This document shows, piece after piece, positions 7,985 through 18,496 of a stretch of DNA of 27,163 nt; the first letter of the stretch is position 1; every line of letters begins with the position of its first letter. The position numbers and the translations under genes were made by a program. The stretch is from contig JAUCBJ010005349.1 in NCBI GenBank assembly GCA_032718475.1, positions 1 to 27,163 on the forward strand, written 5' to 3'. The DNA comes from Nemertoderma westbladi. Its lineage: Eukaryota > Xenacoelomorpha > Nemertodermatida > Nemertodermatidae. The notes below the pieces were generated by a model. That model saw nothing but the letters and a program-made list of their open reading frames with translations. It was not told where the DNA came from and made no database searches.

Positions 7985-10600
7985 ATTATCGCGATCTCTC
8001 ACATCATTAAATATTGAGTTTTCATTTTTTGTTCCAATATTGCTTGTTAAATTTCTCACACAAGCTCACTCACGCAAGTTTTATTATCACTGACTACCAC
8101 CTCACTTTCAATACCAGTTCCCTTAGAACATCTTCACAAATCCCGCACATGGACATTAACAATATATGCTACATGTCTTACAAAAACTACCGATCCATCC
8201 TGACCAATTAGACGACCAGGTCCATGCCTACCGATCCGATCCATCCTGACCAATTAGACGACCAGGTCCATGCCTACCGATCCGATCCATCCTGACCAAT
8301 TAGACGACAAGGTCCATGCCTACCGATCCGATCCATCCTGACCAATTAGACGACAAGGTCCATGCCTACCGATCCGATCAATCCTGACCAATTAGACGAC
8401 CAGGTCCATGCCTACCGATCCGATCCATCCTGACCAATTAGACGACCAGGTCCATGCCTACCGATCCGATCCATCCTGACCAATTAGACGACCAGGTCCA
8501 TGCCTACGATCCGATCCATCCTGACCAATTAGACGACCAGGTCCATGCCTACCGATCCGATCCATCCTGACCAATTAGACGACCAGGTCCATGCCTACCG
8601 ATCCGATCCATCCTGACCAATTAGACGACCAGGTCCATGCCTACCGATCCGATCCATCCTGACCAATTAGACGACCAGGTCCATGCCTTCCGATCCATCC
8701 TGACCAATTAGACGACCAGGTCCATGCCTACCGATCCATCCTGACCAATTAGACGACCAGGTCCATGCCTACCGATCCATCCTGACCAATTAGACGACCA
8801 GGTCCATGCCTACCGATCCGATCCATCCTGACCAATTAGACGACCAGGTCCATGCCTTCCGATCCGATCCATCCTGACCAATTAGACGACCAGATCCACG
8901 CCTACCGATCCGATCCATCCTGACCAATTAGACGACCAGGTCCATGCCTACCGATCCGATCCATCCTGACCAATTAGACGACCAGGTCCATGCCTACCGA
9001 TCCATCCTGACCAATTAGACGACCAGGTCCATGCCTACCGATCCGATCCATCCTGACCAATTAGACGACCAGGTCCATGCCTACCGATCCGATCCATCCT
9101 GACCAATTAGACGACCAGGTCCATGCCTACCCATCCATCCTGACCAATTAGACGACCAGGTCCATGCCTACCGATCCATCCTGACCAATTAGACGACCAG
9201 GTCCATGCCTACCGATCCATCCTGACCAATTAGACGACCAGGTCCATGCCTACCGATCCGATCCATCCTGACCAATTAGACGACCAGGTCCATGCCTACC
9301 GATCCGATCCATCCTGAACAATTAGACGACCAGGTCCATGCCTACCGATCCGATCCATCCTGACCAATTAGACGACCAGGTCCATGCCTACCGATCCATC
9401 ATGACCAATTAAACGACCAGGTCCTTGCCTACCGATCCGATCCATCCTGACCAATTCGACGACCAGGTCCATGCCTACCGATTCATCCTGACCAATTAGA
9501 CGACCAGGTCCATGCCTACCGATCTATCCTGACCAATTAGACGACCAGGTCCTTGCCTACCGATCCGATCCATCCTGACCAATTCGACGACCAGGTCCAT
9601 GCCTACCGATCCATCCTGACCAATTAGACGACCAGGTCCATGCCTACCGATCCGATCCATCCTTACCAATTAGACGACCAGGTCCATGCCTACCGATCCG
9701 ATCCATCCTGACCAATTAGACGACCAGGTCCATGCCTACCGATCCGATCCATCCTGACCAATTAGACGACCAGGTCCATGCCTACCGATCCGATCGATCC
9801 TGACCAATTAGACGACCAGGTCCATGCCTACCCATCCATCCTGACCAATTAGACGACCAGGTCCATGCCCACCGATCCGATCCATCCTGACCAATTAGAC
9901 GACCAGGTCCATGCCTACCGATCCGATCCATCCTGACCAATTAGACGACCAGGTCCATGCCTACCGATCCGATCCATCCTGACCAATTAGACGACCAGGT
10001 CCATGCCTACCGATCCGATCCATCCTGACCAATTAGACGACCAGGTCCATGCCTACCGATCCGATCCATCCTGACCAATTAGACGACCAGGTCCATGCCT
10101 TCCTATCCATCCTGACCAATTAGACGACCAGGCCCATGCCTACCGATCCATCCTGACCAATTAGACGACCAGGTCCATGCCTACCGATCCGATCCATCCT
10201 GACCAATTAGACGACCAGGTCCATGCCTACCGATCCATCCTGACCGATTAGACGACCAGGTCCATGCCACCCTTTTGATTTATCATCCCTCCAATAATAT
10301 ACCAGTTCTCCAGGTTGAAATGGTGCACACGATTTCTCAAAGCCCTCCTTACTTTATCAACAGACTCGGCTTCAATATATGGGTTTTATGTAATAACTCG
10401 AGGTGCTGGCGAATACCTTCAAAATAACTATCTTTATCGTTCAGGGAAGGAGGATTACCTGAAGTTACATATAGCAACCGTGGCGTAAATCCACATGTAT
10501 CACTTCATGTATTCTTGGCTAATAATGCATAACTCAATAGTGCTGTCATTGATCCTACTTCCTCCAAGGAGGATAACTAGCTGTAAAAATAATCATAATT
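7985..10600 (-). mobile_element. Ty1/copia-like integrase region, interrupted by a minisatellite
   Basis: Right of the array, minus-strand frames read ALLAKN and CGFTPRLL then NPPSLND (about 10,430-10,560), YIEAESVDKVRRALRNRV (about 10,330-10,378) and FQPGELVYYWRDDKSKGW (10,269-10,323). These are the integrase C-terminal blocks of copia-like pol (G-F-[ST]-P, N-P-x-x-P, K-[IV]-R-R-A-L-R, P-G-x-x-V-Y-Y). The next block, HGPGRLIGQDGS, falls inside the first array unit. Left of the array the frame resumes with SVVFVRHVAYIVNVHVRDL (8130-8187). Several frameshifts and stops show it is dead. The same element probably continues with the RT relic at 4805-5035. Confidence 0.7.
8187..10268. repeat. 41/46-bp minisatellite, about 46 units
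   Basis: The unit contains gaccaattagacgaccagg followed by tccatgccta. Two length variants alternate: 41 bp with one gatcc and 46 bp with it doubled. Point variants are scattered (gacaagg near 8305 and 8352, ccttgcc near 9422 and 9550, gaccgatta in the last unit). Read on the minus strand, the unit encodes HGPGRLIGQDGS, a block of the copia-like integrase whose coding sequence continues on both sides. The array is therefore an internal expansion of that gene, not an independent satellite. Confidence 0.97.
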
Positions 10601-10777
10601 CGAACATTTTTCGCAATGTCATCGGTTATTATATATATCTTTTGGTTTTCCATTGTTTTAATTTTAGTATTGATTTACTGTGATTTAAAGTCAACTAAAG
10701 ACTTGCCAAAAAAATACGTCAATAAAACGCGGAATAACTGGTAATATAGTAAACGAGTTTTAAATGACGTGGCTCAA

Positions 10778-10985
10778 GGGGTGGTTAAATGCAAATCCAA
10801 TCTGGGCAAATTTATATTATTCGTCTCAATGTTAAATTATAAATTTAAGGGAAAGGATCAGATTACTGCAATGTAGCACGTTATTTTACCAAATCAATTA
10901 ACCAAAGTCAATAGAACAGGATACAGTTTCAATTTTGTGTGTAATCAGCTGATATTTTCGTCGAAAATACCCCCCCCCCCCCCCC
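10778..10985. mobile_element. G-tract-ended MITE-like element, copy C (diverged)
   Basis: It runs from gggg at 10778-10781 to a 16-C tract at 10970-10985. The interior carries tctcaatgttaaattataaa, a ggaaagga block, gcacgttattttaccaaat and caatagaacagg. All are recognisable in copy A at 3158-3396 but with many differences. It is the most decayed of the three. No coding capacity and no convincing target duplication. Confidence 0.6.
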
Positions 10986-10989
10986 ATCA

Positions 10990-12735
10990 ATATCTGGGCT
11001 CAAGAACGTAATAATTATTTTGGACTGTTATAGAGTTTGAGGGGCGAGCCACGAAAGTAAGCGAGCTTAGCATACGGGTACCACTAACACAATCGGTGTG
11101 TCTGTTGATCTGTTATTTTGTTGATCTGTTATTATCTTATATTCAATTTTAAACGTTAATAACTCGGCCAATCTTTGATGAAATCTATCCAAACTTGGTA
11201 CACATGTTGTTTGGCAAAAGTTTAGAAATTTTCCAAGTAGAATTTCCGTGTGGCCTCCGAAAAGCTAAGATAATAGCAGTTAATTAGTTAATTAAGTTGA
11301 TTACGGTATAAAACAGCATTTTGTCTGTAGCCCTTTATTGGAAATTAATTATTTTATAGTATAAGATTTAAATAATTATACTTAAAAATTATACAGCTTT
11401 AATTCTCATATCCCATTCCATTATAGTTTTTAATTAGTTCAAGTGTTTGCTTTAAGAAATGTGTTTTTATTTGATCTAAAAGTTATTAAAATACCCCGTC
11501 AGCCGTCACTCTTTACTCCCCGCTCCCTTATTCTAAGGCATGCTTGCTATTGCGTAGCCTAACCAGTCCAACCACCAGCTAACTAACCACTACTCATTAG
11601 GCAGTCTTGTAATGAGCCAGACTAATAAGAGAGCTTCCTTGGTTATTGCTGTCTTGTGTTTACCTTACAAAATTATTGGCTGAGTATTTAATTGTGATTC
11701 TTTAGAATAATTCGCTAAATAATTTCGTTGAGGTGTTGACATGATAAATTTATGTTTCAATATCAATACTATCGGCATAAGGTAAGTTTTATATTTCTTA
11801 CAAATTGGGTCGCCTCCACACCTAAAATATGTAATATATTACTTTATGAGTTTAACATGTTACCAATAGCATGAGTTTATCTTTGATCTATGATTTCTTA
11901 GTTGGTTAAATAAATTAAATAATATGCGATCTTTAATTATTTTTGCTAGAAATTTGTGCTTTTTGTGTATTTGTGAATCGCTTCCAGTTGTATTTTGAAT
12001 TATATTAAAAATAAATATAACATATTACTTTTAAATCACAAACGGGGGGGCTTTATTCTCATCTCTTTGTGATTTACTGGTGTTTGGTTAAATTTCTTAA
12101 ATACCGAGTTTGTGATACAGTAGAATCGATGTCTTCCGATGTCATCCGATGTTTTTATTAGGCTAACTGAGAATGTATTATGTGGAAATAATTAGTGTTT
12201 TTTATTTTATTTATTTAATACAGTTAGCCCCCTTCGCAGAATAAAAAGCTCTTTGGGGCCGTTTCTCAGGTTGCGTTTAGGGATAGCCTTTCACACATCC
12301 CACTAATTGTGATTTGTATCTTAAGCGACTGTGTATTACAGATGGGCGGGAGGCAGTTTTTTGGTTGATGCAAGTCATTCTTGTTGGTTTGCATCTTCCA
12401 ATCTTTATCTGTTTATTGGAGTCTGTGTAAGACAGGTTTGTTTAAAGCCATCTTGATGGCGTTCTAGTATAGTCAAATGATAGTTGTATGTGTAAAGTAG
12501 TGTAAAGTACATAATACTAACAACATAATATTGCACTGGGCAACACCTGTCCTCTTGTACACAACATGATAGGCTGACCTAGTTAGTGTTACCGAAACAC
12601 GTAAAGTGACAGACCAAACCCTTTGATTAGCTTTCTATTATTATGAACGAAATTATGTTAAAATATTAAATTATAATTTCATTATCACTTCAACTCCAGT
12701 AATTAATTGAAAAGCTCAGACAGTCCCAGGTAATT
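10990..12735. other. Non-coding stretch
   Basis: AT-rich intergenic sequence. The 11040-11300 part (gcgagccacgaaagtaagcg onward, with a duplicated gttgatctgttatt) has the look of an interspersed repeat, but only one copy is in the window. A short ATG frame at 11742-11783 ends at a consensus donor (aag|gtaagt), with nothing to support it as an exon. A G7 run is at 12044-12050. Confidence 0.4.
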
Positions 12736-12737
12736 CG

Positions 12738-12758
12738 ACCCTGTCGAATCGACAGGGT
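12738..12758. other. 21-bp perfect palindrome
   Basis: accctgtcga (12738-12747), one spacer base and tcgacagggt (12749-12758) are exact inverted complements. It lies about 260 bp beyond the 3' end of the GABA-B-like gene. It could be a hairpin, a protein-binding site or a relic of an inverted-repeat element. Confidence 0.6.
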
Positions 12759-13000
12759 GATTTCTGAGATTATTAACAACTCTCGGTGCTAGGTTGACTC
12801 AATGCGTGTGCAGTAAATATCATGATGAATGTTTTCTTATTTTATTAGTCAGTTCACATGTTTAAATAACCCCAACAAAACAACACAATGCACTGCACAG
12901 CATATTGATATTAAAGCTAGTAAATGAGGAGCCTGGTGTCCTTTATTGCTTGCAGGAAAAACTCTATTATAGTCTCGCCTTTCCAGCCAAAGCAGATCTA

Positions 13001-13006
13001 TTTATT
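13001..13006 (-). promoter_or_regulatory. Polyadenylation signal AATAAA
   Basis: tttatt on the plus strand is AATAAA on the coding strand, 15 bases after the TGA of the receptor gene. A second AATAAA lies at 12841-12846. Which one is used cannot be told from sequence. Confidence 0.5.
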
Positions 13007-13020
13007 AACTATTGCATTAC

Positions 13021-13908
13021 TCATTCAACGTCTATAGGTCCATCAATAAATTCCCTACCCGATGATGGCTGCACATTTCTAGAACGTTTTAGATTCACAT
13101 TTCCAACTTTATTAGTGAAAACCAGGCGAAATTTTGGTATGAAAACTGTAAGAATTGATAGCGACGTGCAAACAAATATACTCGAGCCGGATATGGCGAA
13201 TCGTATTGTTGGTAGATTATCCTGAAAAAGATTGATTGGGACTCCGATACCGGCTATTATAGCCAAAGTGTATATGCATATACCTATTTCTTTGCTGTCG
13301 TTTAATTCATCTATTTTTATTTTTCGTGACTCGAGAGCAAGAAAAGTCCCATATATGAGAAAGATCCCCTTGTATATATAAATTGCTCCGAGCCAATATA
13401 GAAAGTTATTGGAGAGACATCTTCCTCGTTGATGGACTGTAATAGTGTCCATCTCTACATCGCTAATGGGATCTCCATGTTGATCTATTTTCCACTCCGG
13501 GGCGTCAGTAATCATCCAAGGTACCAATATAGCCATGTCAACAAGTAACAACACAGTTACCATTGCAACTAGCTTTGCATCTTTAATGATGATTCGTTTC
13601 CCTGCGGCGTTGTGCATGATGGCATTTATCCGCCACGTTTTAGCAAATAATGCACCATAGCCGATAGTGAATCCAAGAGCTAGTGTGAATGTCTGAGCAC
13701 AACAGATCCCAGATTGCGTATCAACGGACCTATTTGTAATTCCCATTAGCACTATAGTAATATAACATAAAATTGCACCAATGGCAACAAAACCATTCAT
13801 TGTCGGACTAGAGAGTTTGATGACCTTTTTATTTCTGTAAACGAAGTTAAGAATGAATAATGATAAGCTGGTAGCTATACCAAGATTGTATATACAAGGA
13901 ATATCCAT
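13021..13908 (-). CDS. GABA-B-type receptor, seven-transmembrane domain
   Basis: This is the membrane half of a class C G-protein-coupled receptor. Seven hydrophobic segments are visible at about residues 7-25, 38-56, 68-90, 112-132, 168-190, 206-227 and 233-262. Family marks: YRNKKVIKLSSP after helix 1, a Cys pair (69-70) at the start of helix 3 with the loop Cys 164 for the conserved disulfide, FAKTWR in helix 3, the KIDELNDSKEIG block before helix 6, and IPKFRL after helix 7. NDSK-IG and IPK are characteristic of GABA-B subunits. The cytoplasmic tail is short (about 30 residues), without a visible coiled coil, unlike mammalian GABA-B1/2. It shares one exon with the ligand domain (13875-14726) but is read in a different frame. 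The ATG at 13908 is not a credible start, because helix 1 begins in the other frame. Confidence 0.88.
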   Translation of the reverse strand: MDIPCIYNLGIATSLSLFILNFVYRNKKVIKLSSPTMNGFVAIGAILCYITIVLMGITNRSVDTQSGICCAQTFTLALGFTIGYGALFAKTWRINAIMHNAAGKRIIIKDAKLVAMVTVLLLVDMAILVPWMITDAPEWKIDQHGDPISDVEMDTITVHQRGRCLSNNFLYWLGAIYIYKGIFLIYGTFLALESRKIKIDELNDSKEIGICIYTLAIIAGIGVPINLFQDNLPTIRFAISGSSIFVCTSLSILTVFIPKFRLVFTNKVGNVNLKRSRNVQPSSGREFIDGPIDVE

Positions 13909-14726
13909 AGTGGTACTCCAAATTGTTGGATTTTCTCTAACATGGAGTCTAAAGGAATTTTACTTCCTGTGAATTGTATGTTTCGTTCTAAAACTAAACC
14001 TCTAAATTCATCATATGCACCCAGGAACACTTTTTGTAGACCATCATTTGTCTTAAGGAGCTGTTCTATACGAGTAATTCCTCCACGCCTCTGACCTTGG
14101 GACAACCAGCATCGACCACTCATTCCTTCAAAGTCTACCATATCCATAGCAACAAGAAATACATCTCTGATGACTTGGTTGTCATAGTTGAAATCCAAGA
14201 TAGATTTACCTTCATTTTTTAATATATTTTCTGATATATTTAGAGCGAACGCAATAGCCCAGACTGAATCGTAACCAAATGATGCAAATTCTTTGTCTAT
14301 AGTGTGTGTGGGATCATCTAAACTTGTTAAGAAATCTTTCAGTGTATCAGAAGCATCTTTTCCTGATATAGTTATTGTTGGGTATGGGGAAAGTGTTGAT
14401 GCACTAAGAGCGAGTGAGTTATTCACCATAATATACATCATTGCGATAGTGCAGTTTGTCTCATCGACATTATAAGTGTACCACAGGTTTGACCACCATC
14501 CAGGGACGAAATATACATACTTTGCTCCGTACATTCCCATGTAGTAGGCCATGCACATCACCTGTCTCGCAACCTGTTGGTACATCTGTAGAATAATAAT
14601 TCTAGCATCAGATTTTTTTACAAGCTGCAGGGCGAGAGTGGGATCCAGTTTGAAGTTGCCTCTGATAACCTCCACATCATCATCTTCAAGGCTTTCAACG
14701 AGTTGGTCATCCGCGAGAGTAAATAT
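13875..14726 (-). CDS. GABA-B-type receptor, ligand-binding domain (exon part)
   Basis: This encodes the second half of the extracellular Venus-flytrap domain. The exon begins after ctccccag with IFTLADD (acceptor AG at 14727-14728). It continues with KKSDARIIILQMYQQVAR, KYVYFVPGWW, then NCT, GYDSVWAIAFALN, LDFNYDNQVIRD and FEGMSG. Each block has its counterpart at the same place in GABA-B subunits. The Trp pair of PGWW lies where a ligand-contacting Trp is found in GABA-B1; whether GABA is the ligand cannot be said. The frame runs through VPLWIFLVYTIL, the start of helix 1, and hits TAG at 13875. The continuation is in the frame of 13021-13908. The exon joins 22387-22545 in phase 0. Confidence 0.88.
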   Translation of the reverse strand: MFTLADDQLVESLEDDDVEVIRGNFKLDPTLALQLVKKSDARIIILQMYQQVARQVMCMAYYMGMYGAKYVYFVPGWWSNLWYTYNVDETNCTIAMMYIMVNNSLALSASTLSPYPTITISGKDASDTLKDFLTSLDDPTHTIDKEFASFGYDSVWAIAFALNISENILKNEGKSILDFNYDNQVIRDVFLVAMDMVDFEGMSGRCWLSQGQRRGGITRIEQLLKTNDGLQKVFLGAYDEFRGLVLERNIQFTGSKIPLDSMLEKIQQFGVPLWIFLVYTILV

Positions 14727-14739
14727 CTGGGGAGAAAAT

Positions 14740-15470
14740 AAAATAATTTCTGTATTGCATATTGTTATGGTGTATGTTTGCTTATGGCCTACAAGGCTTG
14801 ATGTTTTGAGGTGGGATATTGTAGGTACAATATTAAACGTTTATTTTTAATTTTTAGTTTTTTAATCAATGAGACTAATTTGGTAAAAAATAAATAATAA
14901 CACTAGGCCTATATTTTACACTCCCATAATCTTCTAGTTATAGACTGCAGAGAGGTTCATTCTTCGGGCAAATAAAAATCGAGATAAGTAATATTATAAA
15001 TTCTGAGATATATGTATATACTTACACTTAGTAAGCAATGAGCATGGTATAATTAACTTTAGTATGGGTAAGTATGATTTGATTAGAATTTAATTGCGTC
15101 AATAGTTAAATAATAATTTTTTTATTATTGGTATTATTAATTCGCACGAGACGACAAATATATGAATAAAATTAATAAAACTTATACAGCAATAAGATTA
15201 AAAAGGAACTAGTCCTAGGCATGTACACGTTAATTAAAATTTATGTCAATAAGCATATAATTATAACGAAAATACTAATAAAATATCAATTAATGACACA
15301 CAAGGGAAAATGATAGGCCACAGGTAAATTTTTTAACCGATTGATGTTGAAGTAGTTCAGAATGAGGTCTTGCTTAGATTTAAATGTTCAGGACGAACTA
15401 TAACAGTCAATATGAAGTCTCATGAAATGTCCTGCGTAATTAATGTCAAAACGTTATAGAAGAAACTTTT
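14740..15470. other. AT-rich intronic stretch
   Basis: No frame, repeat or RNA signal that I can support. It lies just upstream of the receptor acceptor site. Confidence 0.5.
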
Positions 15471-15474
15471 TGCT

Positions 15475-15840
15475 ATAATCGTAAGATAGCAGATGGATCT
15501 TCGAAAATTAGTGAGCCATTCACTTCAAGGAATGTTTGATTGCATCCTTTTGGTTGGTTCAGACCCGGGCAGTACGACCATTTAGTTTTGGATTCCTCGA
15601 ACTTTAGTTTCACCCGTGGCTAGACCTGCATTCAGAGTACCTATTGTCCGCTCCAACTCAGCCAGCGTCCTGCCAAATACGAGGAAGTCATCCGCATATA
15701 CCAGCATAGCTATCCACATACTAATAAAATTGTTGTTTCCTGGAAATGGGGAAATGGATTTGGCTATATATATAATGAAGAAGATTGGTGATAGCAGTCA
15801 GGCAGTGAGGTTGTTTAATTCCACGTACAAATTTAATGCG
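15475..15840 (-). pseudogene. LINE reverse transcriptase relic, motifs B-C
   Basis: The minus-strand frame LLSPIFFIIYI is followed by a spacer and LVYADDFLVFGRTLAELERT (YADD at 15684-15698). This is the motif B to motif C span of a non-LTR reverse transcriptase. Just upstream, a GIKQ-like piece is in another frame. Downstream, another frame reads NQTFLEVNGSLIF, the usual F-L-x-V-N-G segment. It is frameshifted and dead. The residues after YADD differ from those of the LINE copies at 5.7 and 20 kb, so it is another family. Confidence 0.65.
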
Positions 15841-16209
15841 ATCTTTATCAATGATGTTGTAGAACTTTAGTTGGGATGTTGTACAGATGTAGTAACTGTT
15901 ACCGTAGTGACCAAAGCTACTGGAGTGTTTGTGTTATTTCAAAATTTGGTGCCGGGTATATATAAAAATTATAAACTCTAATGGACAAATATTCCAAAAA
16001 GTCCCGGACGCCGTGTGCAAAAACTGGAACACTAAAAAGTTAAAAATAACAAAGTTACAGCGATTTTTAATGACGACTAAACACAAAATCGCCTCTCTCA
16101 GTGCTTTAATGGGGCCCAAATTCCAAGAATTCAAGTACAATCTGGCTCCAGGTAGAGTTCCTGGTTGCCAAGGGACAAATGCCTGAGTGGCACAGTTCAG
16201 CCTAGCACA

Positions 16210-16320
16210 AGCCTGAAAAGGATTCAGGCTAGAGTGACACTAGGCGTCACAAAGGAGGGGCCCCAAGCCGAGCCGGTCAGCATAGGGTGAATCTGAAAAG
16301 GATTCGACCGACATTAGTCG
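16210..16320. other. Cluster of short stem-loops with a repeated core
   Basis: Four perfect short inverted repeats follow one another: agcctgaa/ttcaggct (16210-16230), gtgac/gtcac (16234-16250), cggtc/gaccg enclosing gaatc/gattc (16274-16310), and cgac/gtcg (16309-16320). The segment ctgaaaaggattc occurs twice, each time in the loop and 3' arm of a stem. No RNA family recognised. It could be a SINE body, an LTR piece or a structured intronic RNA. Confidence 0.4.
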
Positions 16321-16984
16321 ACAGCCTAATTTTAGACTGACCAGACAGACGGGTATCAAACCTAGTTCTGGGGGGTTAAAATCTAAATAAATTCTGACTG
16401 ACTAAATAATTTGTACATACTATATGCTTATTGTTATAAAAACTCATTTGATTATTATTATTGTGAATATTCTATTTATATTGGTGCATTGGGGACTTCC
16501 ATATATTTGAAATCAGTGTGTATCAGCACAAAGAGAACTTGATCAGTTAGAATTAAAATTGATGATTCAACCCAACTTGTTCTTTTACTTAAATTACTTA
16601 GGTTTACCGAATTTAAAAAAAATTCAGTACCTTAATATAGATATAGTACGTTATCGTTCACCAATCGCTTGTAGCTGGGCTTAATTAATTTCATAATTTA
16701 CAGATTTATGAATTTTCAATTTACAATTTAAGTTGGCCTAATTAATTTATCATTTATGGACGGACACGGACAGGAGGCTAACAATTACCTACAGTACCTA
16801 ACTGCATTAACTGCAGTAGTTACCAGTACACAGGGATGGTTAAAACCTAATTTTTAAAAAAACAAAATTAGGTTTTTTCTTTAATTGAATAAAACCTTAT
16901 AAAACCTAATAAAACCTAAAAAAACCTAATAAAACCTAAATTTTCATACAAAAATTAAGAAATTTTTCGAGAACCAATGACTTA

Positions 16985-18496
16985 CAGTCCCAATCCCAAT
17001 AAACATTAACTTGGTCATTTTGGCGGCCAAAATTACCAAAATGGCCAAGTAAAAACTGCGGTATTCATGAAAGGAACTGCTGCGGCACGTTGGCTTGTCA
17101 ATCACAGCCAGTGAATACAGGCTGAGTGTAAGTAAAGCCCAGCATGTTGGCGCTGAGGTAGAGTTCTGAGGTAGAGTTCTCTCTACTTTTAGGTAGAGAG
17201 AAAGGCTCCAGTGTAGTAATGGCTGGGCTCGCCACTGTAGTAAACATGCCTGTAAGAGTGCAGTGTGAGGCGCCCGCCCTAACTTATTATTTTCTACATA
17301 TTTTTTACTAATCTAATAATTAACACACCTTTACCTGTCACTTAGGTTATAAGCAGTGTGCTAGCACTTGCAGCGTAATAATTAATTATTTACTTTAATT
17401 CTATTCGATTGGTAATAAAAATAACAAGTTCATATATTTAATTTGTAAAAATTCTTTAAAATATGAGAAAAATACTTTACATAGATTTTTCTTTATTTAG
17501 CTGTTTAGTACGCTATAATATAAATGCTCTCATAAATACAGTTAGGGGGGGGGGGGGGGGGGGGGGGGGGGACTGGACGCAATAAAAATTCATCACTCTC
17601 CAGGGGAGATTTGACGTAAATAACAGATGATTACTCTCAAAAATAAAACTGTAATGTTCATTTATGTTTAATTTATTGTTTTGGTTAAAATAACGTGCCA
17701 CTATAACCTGCTCCTTTCCCTAAATTGAGAATTTAACATTGAGGCGGGATAATAATTCGCCAAGGCGAGTTTTGCGTCCAGTTCCCCCCCCCCCCCCTGT
17801 CTCGATAAATAATAATTACATCATCATAAATTCACCCAAATATGCCGACTCTGTTGACTGTTAGCACAAAGCCAGATCCTCGAATTCAGACCCAGCTACT
17901 AGAAATAGGCCGCGCTAATCTGAATTTCATCAGTATACCGAACTCGTTCGAGACTGAGTGTCGCTATTTAATAGCTACCTCTCGCCCTGTCACAGACCCA
18001 GCTTCTAACTATAAAACTATAATTATGACGCCTTCATACAGAACACGTTGCCATTTCATAATGACTCTAAACTAAACCAAAGCTACACAAAGGAAAAGGT
18101 GAGAAGTGATTATCTAATAATAACACACAAAATCCGATTATTATACATACTCCTCCAGTCCTCCTTTTAACAAAGCCGCATTCAACTAACTCCCTTATTA
18201 CGTATTAGCCTGTGCTGTATGCCTCAATGGGTGGTCTTTACTACAACTGAAAGGCCCGACTCAGCTCCAGGTAAGTTAACAATCTGTCAATAATAAAAAT
18301 GAAAGCGAGCCGACATTTAGTCAGAGCAACCAAATGGATGTCCAAGGAGACGGGCTGTCTGGACTTGACTGAGTCGAGTTAAATCGCTTCGCCAAAACGA
18401 CCAAGTAGCCCATAGGAATACACTACATTTTTTTGGCGATTTTGGTCATTTTGGCCGCCAAAACGACCAAGTTAATGTTTATTGGGATTGGGACTG
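16985..18496. mobile_element. Tc1/mariner-like inverted-repeat element nested in the hAT element
   Basis: The terminal inverted repeats are about 60 bp: cagtcccaatcccaataaac (16985 onward) matches the reverse complement of the right end (to 18496). They continue through attaacttggtc and ttttggcggccaaaat with only a few mismatches. TA dinucleotides flank both ends (16983-16984 and 18497-18498), as in Tc1/mariner insertions, and CAGT-type termini fit that group. No transposase is visible. It contains the G-tract-ended copy at 17545-17797. Confidence 0.7.
17545..17797. mobile_element. G-tract-ended MITE-like element, copy B
   Basis: It starts with 27 G (17545-17571) followed by actggacgc, and ends with gcgtccagtt and 14 C (17784-17797). 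The two ends are therefore inverted repeats including the homopolymers. The interior matches the reverse strand of copy A (3158-3396) closely along its whole length: gttttggttaaaataacgtg, ctgctcctttccctaaattg and aattcgccaaggcg. It is nested in the mariner-like element, which is nested in the hAT element. No clear target duplication seen. Confidence 0.8.

Noticed and set aside
8187-10268. CRISPR-like array
   Set aside because: Units are contiguous with no unique spacers, the unit is a piece of a retroelement gene, and the genome is eukaryotic.
11742-11783. First exon ATG...aag|gtaagt
   Set aside because: Only 14 codons, with no downstream exon or promoter evidence. A consensus donor alone is not enough.
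12905-13225. Plus-strand 106-codon frame
   Set aside because: It is largely the opposite strand of the receptor 3' end and has no family features.
13875-13900. A tiny GT-AG intron (gtatataca...tatag, 21 nt) joining the two receptor frames
   Set aside because: Far below any usual intron length, and its removal would delete part of helix 1, whereas one missing base restores a normal helix.
16838-16925. Telomeric repeat stretch (aaaacctaa)
   Set aside because: The motifs are irregular, interspersed and paired with a similar cluster at 19225-19315 at the other end of a transposon, so they are subterminal repeats.
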